Shown one piece after another: positions 54,740-64,000 of a stretch of DNA of 64,000 nucleotides. The DNA comes from Gaeumannomyces sp. JS-464 (lineage: Eukaryota; Ascomycota; Sordariomycetes; Magnaporthales; Magnaporthaceae): NCBI GenBank assembly GCA_002197995.1, contig NGZR01000006.1, forward strand, positions 1,178,001-1,242,000, given 5' to 3'. Position 1 is the stretch's first letter; the number at the start of each line of letters is the position of its first letter. The notes beneath the pieces were generated by a model, which did not search any database, had not been told where the DNA came from, and saw only the letters and a list, made by a program, of their open reading frames with translations. A program made the position numbers and the translations under genes.

Positions 54740-57700
54740 GCAAAAAATGATTATAAAAAGCGCACTAATAACATTTCTCCTTAAATCCCTCGCAAAGAAC
54801 ATCGATATGCTTTTTTTATTAAAACCATTATACAATTTCGAAAAATTACCAAACCAGGCTTTTATCGCTTGCCGGAACGTATGGATGCTTAAAACATTGC
54901 TTTCCTACGGTAATACATATAGCGATAACCTTTTAAACGACGTATTCGAAAATTACGCGGGGTGGAAGCAAAGCATTTAACGATTTCGATTTACGGATTA
55001 CCCGCGTTTTTAAAAAGCATTTAAAAGATTATAAGATCCCCGTACCCGGCTACTAAAAAAAGCTTAGCGAAAGGATTATGCAATTATGCGATAAGAGTTA
55101 GTTTTTAAAATAACAATTTTACTATAGGATTACACTTTTTTGCTTTTAAAATCGCATAACCTTTTAAAAGCCAATTTTTCGATTACTGTTATAAATGCCT
55201 TCGGAATAATGTGACCCGCATTTCGTTAGCGAAGCTTACCGCCGAATAACAAATTAGCGGAAATGAAATCCAAAAATCGCTAAAACGCTAAAGCAAAGCT
55301 TTATTTCGTTTTTATCGAAACTTTTTTACCCTTTCCATGGATAAAGTCCCAAAGCCCCCTACTTTTTTTTTTATTAAAAATTACCGTTTTCGAAAGCGCA
55401 CCGATCTTTTAAGCAACCAAATTACCGCTTTTATACCTTTTGCAACCCCTTTCCTACCCGAAACCGCACCGATTTTAGGCAACCAATTTTTAACTTTAAC
55501 AAACATTTAACCCACGCATATAAAAGTCCTATTATAAGCAATATATAAAGCAAAAGGATTGTAGGAAAACCATTTAACCGATCGATAAATTACAAAATGT
55601 GGAAATATTACGTCCCCGATATAAAACCCCGGCGTTTGCAAAGTTACTATATAAATAACTTCCTTTTAAAAAGGTGCTTAACGCCGCCGTCGATAGGAGC
55701 TTAATAAAAGCATTCCAAAGCGCGTGGGATAAAAAGTACAGCTATTCCGGAATTTATACGATATTTTGGACGATAAGATTTTGTTTTTCGCAATTATATG
55801 CGAAACTTTCGAAATACCCCTTTTACAATTCCATACGATCTTTTTTTAAGCATTTTAAAATAAAGCATTTTAAAATAAAGCAAAGTAGTGGTATACCCGG
55901 TATATCGGGTATAGCTTTACCTTCCGAAAAATTTATATAATTTTTAAAACGCATTTCGATATCGAAGTTAACTAATTATTATATTATATAAATTAAAACT
56001 CGATTACCTTTTAAATAGTTCGTTTAAAAATCGCTAACGTAAATAAATCCAATATGGAGGTTTTGCAAGCTTTTTTGGATAAGCTGTAAAATTGCTAACG
56101 CGTTTTCGAACTTTTTTACCAAAACGAAAACCAATTAATTGCGAGTATTTTAAAGGTAATCCAAAGCGTGTCGAAGTTTAAAACCGTTTTTATAAATCCC
56201 AATAGGACTTTTAAAAGCCTATTTTCCCAGCTTAAAAGTATAATGCGAGTGGAAAAAACGCACGACCCCTCGGCATTTATTTTGTAAAACGGAAGTTTAA
56301 AAATTACAAAAATCGCAAAAAAGACAATAAAAGTCGAAACCGAGCATATAAACCTAAGTTTTTCCGACTAAGCTTTCGTTTACGCCTATATATACGCGGT
56401 TGTTGGATTTGTAAAAAGCCGGATTGCAAATCGATACGCCACTTTTTTAAAAAATAACGACGATTTAAAAAGCAATAGAAAGCACAAAAAAAGGTATAAA
56501 ACAAACCACGCAAAAGGTACACCTAATTCCTCGTATTAGTGGAGCCCGAAAGCATTAACGAGGAAAAATAGCTATTTTTTAATTTTAACGATTAAAAAAC
56601 AAAGGAAAAGGAGGATTATAAAAGCAATTATTTTATAACCTCCGCTACGGCCGCATACTTAATTAAAAAGGCTTTTACTTACCGCATTTATAAGCGCTAG
56701 GATTCGGGATTTGGCAAGCCTTATTTTTATGTTTTTACGGATTAGGTATTGGTTTAACATAAAATCCGAAGCATTAAATAATAGCAAAAGATTTTTCCGG
56801 ATATAAGTGTAATAATAACTTTTACGGCCGAAAAGGATTAAGTTTACGTATTTTAACGCTATAAGCCAAATTTCGTCGTTAATACAAACAAGCATAAAAA
56901 ACGCGTAATTTTCGGATTAAAAAAAGCTGTTTTTAACACCGGAAAAATTACTATTCCGACCCCAATCGGCTAAATTACGTTTTTTATAATTCCAATTTTA
57001 ACCTTTTTCTTACTATGCTTTGCAAATATAAATGCATTGCACGTTTATTTAAATAATACGCGTAACGAGCTTATAAAAAACGACGGTACGCGCGTTCCGA
57101 TTATAAAAAAGCACGGCCATTTTTGGTTTTTTTTTAACGACGTTACCTACGTTACGACGGCAGTTAGCTTTATAACGGAAATAAAAATCGCGAAAGCAGT
57201 TTTTCTTATAAAAGCTAAGCTAAAGCGCGTATATAAACGCTTTAAACACCCATTTATCGATAAACTTTGGAACGTTTTAAAACGTGCAAAGCACGAGGCT
57301 AATCGCGACGCTTTCGTAATAATTAACCGAATGTGCCATTTTTATTAAAAAAAGGGTTTTACATTATAACGCTTTCGATTTAAACTTTAAAACGATATCG
57401 ATTTTAATTATAAAATAATTATAAACGTATTTTACATCGATTATAAACCAATCTTTTACGTAATCGATATAAGCATAGCTTTTAATATTGCAACGCTTTT
57501 TAAAAACATATCGGCAAAAAAAACGTGGGAAGCTTTTAAACGGTGCTAAATCGACGTTTATTTAAAGCCTTTTAAACGTAATTTTTTACATACCAGTACT
57601 AATTTCGCCGCGAGCGAATTTTAAACGGAAGCAAAGCTTTTTAAAATTACTTATAAACAGGTCCTAATCGAAGCGCATTAATTAATCGGCAAAATTGAAA

Positions 57701-60330
57701 AATATTACGCCCTTTTACGCCGGGCTTTTAATATTATCCGATAAAAATGCCTAATTATGCACTTCGAATCGGTGCTTTAAAAAGCAGTAAAAGCCGTAAA
57801 TAATACGGCCGGCCCCGACGGATTTGTCCTTACATTGCTCGTTTTTAAAGCAATGCTTTAAATTAATAACGAATCGCCATTTTTATAAACCTAGGTATAA
57901 AAAGCCGCTGCATTTAGGAAAGCTATAGCAAAATCCGGATTTTACACGATAAGCGATATATATAAAAAAGCATTAGCTGCACGTAACGAACCGAACATAA
58001 AACGGGTGCTTCCAAGCTTTTTAGCTTTGGAAAGCGAGGTTTTGGTATTCCGGGAAAAGGACGGATAGTAAGGCTCGTATAAAGTCCTATCCACAATAAA
58101 CACGTTAATTACGGTGGAAACGATTAATAGCAACGCGATTTTTAAAAGCACGGTGGTTAAACCCTATTATAAAGCAAAAAAACCTATCGTGCAAAAATTT
58201 AAAAAGCAGCCAGCACCTTTCGAGTATTTTAACCCCGAATAACCAAAACGCTAAAAAAAAACCCGAAAAAAAAGCCGTAAAATAGCAAAATAAAAAGCCC
58301 TAAAATTAAACAGCTATTTTGTTTAAAATTACGGTATTACCTAAAATTCCTAATAAACGAGGTCGCTTTCGTAAAAACGCATAACTAACAATTCCAGTAA
58401 AACGAAACTTTCTATTAGGATTAATGCTAAAGGTAATATAGGGAAAAGGATTGTATTAAAGGCATGCTTAGCATTAGGAATTCCTATAACTAGCGCAGGG
58501 GAAAAGAGGCCCTTATATAGATAAATAAAGTTATATATATACCGCACTTATATATAAATAAGTGCGGGGTAAGCGTTTCACTTACAAGGTAAGTGAAACA
58601 CTTACAAGGTAAGTATAAACCTTAAATCACGCCATACGACGTAATTAATAACTTTAATATGTTAGTGCATTATATGCACTAACACTTTCGGCAAGCGTAT
58701 ACGACGTTTTTAAGCGCTAAAAAGCACTAATTTTACCAGTTAGCGATTCGATTTAAATAAAAAAGCAAAATTACAGCTTTCGGTTTACCATTTAAACAGT
58801 TAACCCAATAAAAACTAAACGCATTTATCGACGTTAAAATAATTAAACCGATTACTAGTAAAACACTTAACGGAGTTACGATTTTTAAATTACGAATTAT
58901 AAATAAAGTAAAAAGGCAAACCTTAAAGCCCTTTAAAAAATCGAAACTTGTAATTATAGGATATAACGACGAAAAAAACATAATATTTTTACGCAATTTC
59001 CCACGATTATAAAATACAGCTAACGATTAATTTTAGCGATCGCATTATCGCTTACGCTTATAAAGTTTAATTTAATAATCCGAAATATTAGCTAAGCGTA
59101 TACCCAATCGGAATTAAAGCTGCAAAAAGACGTTTTTTTGCGCTTACTTAAGGAGTTGTTAATATGGTTTAAGCCGGGCACGTTATTTAAAATAATTAAG
59201 CCTTTTTATAAAATCGCGGAATTAGGCTTACATTAGTTCGTTATTTACTAAAAGCATTATAAAAAGCGCTTAAATTGCTAAACGTTAAGCTACGATTTTT
59301 GTTTGCTTATTTCGGAAAGCGGACAAAGCTTTAAAATCGTAGGTATGCAAATAAATAATACTTTAAATTTTAAAAATCCAAACTTTTTAATAAAGGAAAA
59401 ATTAGCGATTTAAAAAGCAAGCTTTCGTGCAAAACCGAAATCGATCTTTAAGCCGGGAAACGAAGCCGATTTTAACGGGTGCAAAATCCTAATGGGAAAT
59501 TATAGGCTTAAAATTCGATAAAAAAAATAAAGTAAAAAGCTTAAACTAATAAAAACCGATTTAAAAAGCCTAAATTATAAGTATATCGTTTAAAAAGCTC
59601 GAAGCGTATATATTAGTTTTATGTGCTAACCGGAAGCCGTATTCGATTATTTCGTAACGGTTTAAGCTAAAAACCCGGGATAAAAGGACGTGGTTAAGCT
59701 AAACAAAAGGATTAAATGGCAAATTAATAACGCTTAAAAAAAGCTAAAATACGTTTTATTAAATCCGCAAAAGGTTAAGTTTTACGCTTTCGTAAACGGA
59801 TTATTCGTAAACAATTTAAACTTAAATTTACAAATCGGGTTCGTAATTGTATTGGGCAATAAAAAATCCGACAATTAAAAAACCAGCTTTTAATTAATCG
59901 GAAACATTTTGCATTAAACGTTAGTTAAATGCAAAAGTGTTACGAAAAGCGTTTTCGTAAGTGAGATTTACGAAATGGTTAGCGGGTTCGATATAGCTTA
60001 CGTTTTTCATTTAACGCTCGTAACGATTTTTAAAAAGCTAAACTAAAAAGCCCCGGAATTAATAATTTGCATCGATAATTTTTCGCTATATTAATGCTTT
60101 ATATAATTAAGCATAATAGCGGAAAAAAGGCTTATAATCGATATTATAGCATTTAAAAAATCCTACGAAAAGCGCGAAATTAACAAAATTCGTTAAATCG
60201 CAGGATTAAATAATCTGGTAAACGCGATAACTAAAAATTAGCTAAATAAAGCTTTGGAAAATTTGGTTATAAGCAATACGATAACGGTACGAATTAAGGG
60301 TTAGGTAAAGCGCGAAAAATAATAAAAAAA
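54740..60330 (+). pseudogene. Copia gag-pol, broken
   Basis: Gag traces include LNAAVDRSLIKAFQSAWDKK (55673-55735). A zinc-knuckle-like CWICKKPDCKSIRH lies near 56401-56445. Pre-integrase and integrase: DGTRVPIIKKHGHFWFFF, KRFKHPFIDKLWNVLKRAKH (57240-57300), ISAKKTWEAFKRC, LIGKIEKYYALLRRAF and KAVNNTAGPDGF (57790-57830). A KRGRFRKNA AT-hook-like linker lies near 58360. Reverse transcriptase: FKKSKLVIIGYNDEKN near 58940. RNase H: SVTKSVFVSEIYEMVSGFDI (59938-59997), a LIICIDNFSLY block and YEKREINKIR near 60165. Dozens of TAA/TAG codons. These blocks match a Copia lineage common in Pezizomycotina. Confidence 0.78.
58540..58700. repeat. Hairpin-rich segment inside Copia, between integrase and RT
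   Basis: Perfect hairpins: GTTTCACTTAC/AAG/GTAAGTGAAAC at 58575-58599, ACTTAC/AAG/GTAAGT at 58600-58614, and TGTTAGTGCAT/TAT/ATGCACTAACA at 58660-58684; also GCACTTAT...ATAAGTGC at about 58545-58565. Whether it belongs to the element or is an inserted small repeat is unclear. Confidence 0.6.
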
Positions 60331-60803
60331 GCGAAAAAAGGCGGTTAAAATCGATTTATTATAACCTAAAAATACTAACGATGTAATTAAAAAAAACGAA
60401 ATTACCAAAACGCTAAAACAACCGGAAAACGATTTTACAAACGACTATTTTAACCTTTAGGAAAAACCTTTACTATTGCCGGACATATTACCAGTTTATT
60501 TATCGATATTATTAGCATTTTTATCCTTTTTTCCCTTTTCGGCCATTTTTTTATCCTTATTTTCGTTATCGTTAGGAGCTTTAAATAGGCTATCTTTTGC
60601 TTTTAAAAACGCCGTATCGAATATACGCTAAACGGTAGCGCGGCCCGCCGCTTTCCGCTTAGCAGCACTTATTTTAATAAAATTAGCGTTAATTTTACCG
60701 GCTTATTCCTCCTTTTTAAAAAGAATTATACATTTAATAATAGTGCGCTATTTCGCGAAATTTTAAAAATAGCGAAAGCACGGTTAATAAAGCACTAAAG
60801 CAG

Positions 60804-60992
60804 TGTTATGGTTCCGTGCTGGTGGCACGGGTGAAGGGCTTAGGGGTTACCCCTGAGCCGTTTTTGTGCATATATAACTGGGGACAGATTCCGGGACTAA
60901 GCCGACTTCTTTCCTTCCTATTCCTTTTCATTTTACAAAATAACATCACTTTGGCTCCTACTGGCCACCACCCATTAGCCCAGCCTATTACA
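60804..60992 (+). repeat. Solo LTR, nearly unmutated, with perfect AGCAG target duplication
   Basis: 189 bp, TGTTATGGTTCCGTGC to CCTATTACA, GC about normal. AGCAG immediately before (60799-60803) and after (60993-60997). It contains TATATAACTGGGG at about 60873 (TATA-like). It interrupts the Copia 3' region and lacks the TA enrichment of its surroundings, so it arrived after RIP had acted on Copia. Orientation is taken from the TATA-like box. Confidence 0.85.
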
Positions 60993-60997
60993 AGCAG

Positions 60998-61924
60998 TTA
61001 AATAAAAAATTAGCTATTATATTTTATTAATAATAGTTTCGCGGAAGTATTTAATTATAAACTTTTTGGTTAAACCTATTGCGATTTTAAAATTACCGGT
61101 CGTTAGCGCAAAAGATTAGCAAATTAAAGCCTAAATAATTATTTACACCGGCTGGTACGAATAACCAAAAGCATAGGATTAGCAACGGTTGCCGGCCGGC
61201 TTAGTGTTAAAGCACCTAATTTTATTAAATTTGCTGGCCAAAAGAAAGTTAAAGTAATTTAAGCATAAAAACGATCTTTGTTTGCCTTTTACAAAGCGCG
61301 AGCGAGCAAAGGATTTGCCTTTTCCTTTTTTAGCACGAGTTTTTTTAACGCTACTATTTAGGACCGTTTTAACGCTAACTTAACCTTTTTTAACGGATTT
61401 GCCTTTACTAGCTTTTTTAAAGCGAGTGAATATTATCGCGGTAATTAGTTAAACAAAAAATAGTAAAGCAAAAATCGGCAAATAGGCAAGCAGGCAGCGG
61501 GGATATCGATATTTGTGGTTGTAAAAATTAAGTTTTAAATTACAACGATTAAGGCCTACGGCTTTTGAAATATCCTAAGCCTTTTAAGTTATACTTTCGA
61601 TTTGCTCCTTTTTATTATACCGATTAGCACGCATACGGCCTAATAAATTTTTATTAAGTTTATTTATTGCTATTATGCGCATTTAATCCGGCATTACCTA
61701 ATTTTACGAGCGTTTAACCAAATATTGCCCCACTTCCTATTGTTCCTATTTACAATCCTTATTTATAATCCTTACCGATATCCAGCATAATCCCTTTGCC
61801 TTTTTTTCTTTTGTTTTTAAAGCAGGTTATTAAATCCGGATTCCTTTATTATTAGTATTGTAAAATCCCGGGATTTGGAAAACGAGCATTTACCGATGCA
61901 CGCGCTTAAAAAAAGAATTGCTAG
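60998..61924. other. Copia 3' non-coding region
   Basis: AT-rich, stop-dense, no domain recognised between the solo LTR and the Copia 3' LTR. Two ACGAG/GCGAGC-rich spots near 61310-61430 have no clear meaning. Confidence 0.4.
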
Positions 61925-62159
61925 TGTTAATTCACGTAATTTAACGCGTGCATTTAAAAAAGGCCCACGCCTCGTAAAGCCGCAGGCCTACGGGCCGTGC
62001 GCTTCCACGAGCTTATAAAAGGGGATTTTGTAATCCCCTTTTTGTAATTAAATTCCTATATAAACATGCATTACTACAAATACCAGTTTTAAATTTATAA
62101 TTTTTATTCTTTCCTTTTAGGAGATTTTCGTGCTTATAGGAGTACCACTTTTACCAACA
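61925..62159 (+). repeat. Copia 3' LTR
   Basis: TGTTAATTCACGTAATTTAA to CACTTTTACCAACA. Slightly less mutated than the 5' LTR at its right end (GGAGTACC). Confidence 0.85.
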
Positions 62160-63200
62160 TACGATAAATTTAACGAATAAAAACGCTTAAAACTAGTTAA
62201 CTACGCTATACTTTTCGCGTTTTTTTGCTTCGTTATATAGCGTATAGTTTACGGTTAACCTAAAAATCGTATTATCGTTAACCTCCGCTAACTTAACAAA
62301 TCTTAATTTTAAACGCGTACTTTTTTCCTTTTTAACAGGACGTTATTAACGTATTAAAAGGCAAAAAGTACGCTACCGCTATCGATACTACCGCTTTTTT
62401 TTCCAATTTCTTATATACTTTAAGCATTGGGACCGGCTTACGATTTTAAACTATAAAAGGTTTAAACGCTCGCGTATCGCCCTTATAAGTTACCGGAATT
62501 TACTTGCTTACGTTTAACGCTTTATAAATAACTTGCTTTGTTTTTATAAGCATTTTTGCCGTTGCTTCGTTTACGATATTATTATTTCTTTAAACAACTT
62601 CCAAAACCATTAAAAGCATTTAAAAGAGATTTTTGGACTTTTTTAAAGCAAAAGCATCGCGATTTCCCTTAAGAAAAGCTTCGTTAGCTACTTAAATGTT
62701 AAGCTTTTTAGATTTTACGTTAACGCTTTCGAACTTTTAACCACCGAATTTCGTATGCAAAGCTTCCGCAACTTCGCTTTCCTTAATACCGTTAAGTTAT
62801 TAAAAACTTACCTTAGCAGCACTGGTTTCCTTTGGTTAATAATTCCCTATTACGCTAAAATCGCCGAGCCTTTTTAAAAACGCAAAATCCTTTTATTAAT
62901 TAAAGGTTGCAAATAATGGAAAATAAAAGGAAGCTAACGTTCGCATTACGCGAGGAGCAATAAGTTTACCCCGATTGCCGATAAGCTTAAATCTTTTAAA
63001 GCTTTACAAAACCACATTTGCAAGCATATAAAGTTGTACCACTACGATCCGAACCGAACCTTTTACTTTTAAATTAACGAATTTTTTAAGCGAAGCTTTA
63101 AAGTTATAATTTTCTAAACCTAACCCGATTACGTTTAAAAGCTAAAAACCGTAATCCCGGCTACCGTTATCCAGCTCGTTATATTTTTAAATCGTTACTT
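62160..63200 (+). pseudogene. Gypsy-3 reverse transcriptase, broken
   Basis: Pieces read KNRIIVNLR, FFQFLIYFKHWDRLTILNYK (62380-62460), SYRNLLAYVQRFINNLLCFY (62480-62550) and CFVYDIIIS (62562-62590). The last corresponds to the catalytic Y/F-x-D-D-I-V-I-F-S strand, now without its first Asp. Near 63000-63110 the RT/RNase H connection is visible as YHYDPNRTFYFQIN. Many stops. Confidence 0.7.
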
Positions 63201-63234
63201 TACGGCTTTTAAGTTAAATTACGGACTTTTCGAG

Positions 63235-63651
63235 TTGGAAATAGCCTGTTTTATATGGTCGTGCAAAAAGCTGCGCACTTTTCTTCACTTTAACAACCAG
63301 CTAAAAATCGTCGTTTTTACAAACCATAACGCAATTTTTGGCATTGTTAATAGGACCTATTTTAACACCGTTTTTACGAACCGCGCTAACCGACGTTTTA
63401 TTAACGCGTTTATTTATTTTAACGCTTATCCTTTAAATATTTACTACGTGCTAAAACGCTTTAACCTTATTCCTAACGTATTATTTCGCTTTTTAACCAT
63501 TATAAGGGATGCCGAAACACGCGTTAAGCTTAACGAACCTGTTTTAAACTCGCTTTGGGAAAAAAGCTCCGACGATCGATATAACGAAAACGACGTTAAG
63601 CTCGTCCTGCAAATAGCTAAAGCTGTTATAAAAAATAGCATACGCTTTTAG
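63235..63651 (+). pseudogene. Gypsy-3 RNase H, open 138-codon piece
   Basis: LEIACFIWSCKKLRTFLHFN, then VVFTNHNAIFGIVNRT (normally TDH, with Asp changed to Asn), FTNRANRRFINAFIYFNAYP and LKRFNLIPNVLFRFL. This is the RNase H domain of Gypsy pol up to its D-A-L-S-R end (here NVLFR). It then runs into a hinge of acidic and basic residues (SLWEKSSDDRYNENDVKLVL). The frame is open for its whole length, the longest RIP survivor in Gypsy-3, but catalytic Asp codons are lost. Confidence 0.72.
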
Positions 63652-63696
63652 TTTATTAAGCGCTGCAAAAAGGACCCGGTATTTTATAAGCTAATT

Positions 63697-63906
63697 ATGA
63701 AACTCGCTACGCCCCGCCCCGGTAAAGCACCCCCTAAGCACGAGGACGTACTAAATGCTTCCAAAGCCGGGCACCCTTTTCCCGTTATCGATGGTTTGCT
63801 TTATAATAGGGATAATAACGAGGTTAAACGATTGGTTATCCCATTCCTTATAGTAAAAGCCTTTTTTAAAAAGGCCCATAATTATAAGCACCATTTTAGC
63901 CGTTAA
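63697..63906 (+). pseudogene. Gypsy-3 integrase zinc-binding domain, N-terminal piece
   Basis: ATG 63697; HPFPVIDGLLYNRDNNEVKR, LVIPFLIVKAFFKKAHNYKH, HFSR then TAA. Past the stop the frame gives IDQYIKNCHVCGIN at the window end, so the H-H-C-C zinc ligands of the Gypsy integrase are all present. The rest of the integrase lies outside. Confidence 0.7.
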
Positions 63907-64000
63907 CGTATAATAAACGCCCTCGCCGGCGTGCATTTTCGGTTTAAAAAGCGTTAAATCGACCAGTACATTAAAAACTGTCACGTTTGCGGCATAAACC

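Larger units (their letters stand above)
54130..62159 (+). mobile_element. Ty1/Copia LTR retrotransposon, complete but RIP-ruined (8.03 kb)
   Basis: Direct LTRs of 234 and 235 bp (TGTTAAT...ACYAACA). The 5-bp target duplication is CACGA left and TACGA right. The interior shows a zinc knuckle, integrase, then reverse transcriptase and RNase H, the domain order of Ty1/Copia. It lies in the RT of Gypsy-3 and carries a solo LTR of another family at 60804-60992. Confidence 0.88.
62160..64000 (+). mobile_element. Gypsy-3 right part (RT, RNase H, integrase), runs off the window
   Basis: Continuation of 49799-54129. The RT resumes directly after the Copia target duplication, RNase H follows, and the integrase zinc domain is cut by the window end. 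Confidence 0.78.

Noticed and set aside
60816..61001. 61-codon ORF
   Set aside because: Lies within the solo LTR and its flank; LTRs are non-coding.
1..64000. CRISPR arrays, Shine-Dalgarno sites, operons, prophage
   Set aside because: The genome is fungal; the short repeats found have no regular spacer structure, and GTG/TTG-initiated frames are meaningless here.

Overview
This window comes from a filamentous ascomycete (Pezizomycotina), probably a species with repeat-induced point mutation (RIP). The reasons are long TA-rich tracts with stop-riddled transposon proteins, differences between repeat copies that are nearly all C/T or G/A transitions, short GT-AG introns, and HET, BTB/POZ and small secreted protein genes. 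I cannot name the species. There are no bacterial genes, rRNA genes or CRISPR arrays.

Most of the window is nested transposons. From left to right: an LTR fragment and inverted LINE 3' end (1-565); two same-family Fot1/Pogo DNA transposons, both on the minus strand (1759-3621 and 4440-6275), the first between inverted repeats; a 5'-truncated Tad1-like LINE (8718-10560) whose tail is repeated and interrupted by an 815-bp TIR element (10626-11440); a GC-rich island with one large HET-domain gene (11848-15412); a third Fot1 (15531-24794) whose right terminal repeat is split by a chromodomain Ty3/Gypsy element (17354-24767); a Copia fragment; a small secreted protein gene with an in-frame stop (27164-27472); a fourth Fot1 (27861-29705); a second gene island (30.1-33.1 kb) with an IFI6-like gene, a BTB/POZ pseudogene and a second small secreted protein gene; a second chromodomain Gypsy element (33186-40164); a repeat-rich stretch with a decayed zinc-finger-ending gene that resembles the DUF3435/FluG family (40.2-43.3 kb); a near full-length Tad1-like LINE (43316-49413); and a third Gypsy element (49.8 kb to beyond the right edge) carrying a solo LTR (50830-51065) and a complete Ty1/Copia element (54130-62159). 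The Copia element itself carries a nearly unmutated solo LTR (60804-60992).

Target-site duplications and reading-frame continuity let the nesting be read as a sequence of events: Gypsy-3, then Copia, then the young solo LTR; and Fot1-C, then Gypsy-1. RIP is patchy. The outer ends of Gypsy-2, the LINE and the last solo LTR are close to unmutated, while the cores of the Gypsy and Copia elements are wrecked.

The host genes are short islands bounded by transposons. Most frame breaks in the HET gene, the IFI6-like gene, the second secreted protein gene and the LINE look like loss of one base in a run of identical bases, while introns and splice sites stay intact. Many may therefore be consensus errors of an unpolished long-read assembly rather than real mutations. 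The BTB gene and the first secreted protein gene instead carry in-frame stops of the C-to-T kind and look truly mutated.

I found no convincing new multi-gene system. The best leads are an intact antisense coiled-coil ORF inside the ruined Gypsy-1, the DUF3435-like remnant with inverted flanking copies and a heptad-repeat exon, and a secreted protein gene whose upstream region is now a retrotransposon LTR.
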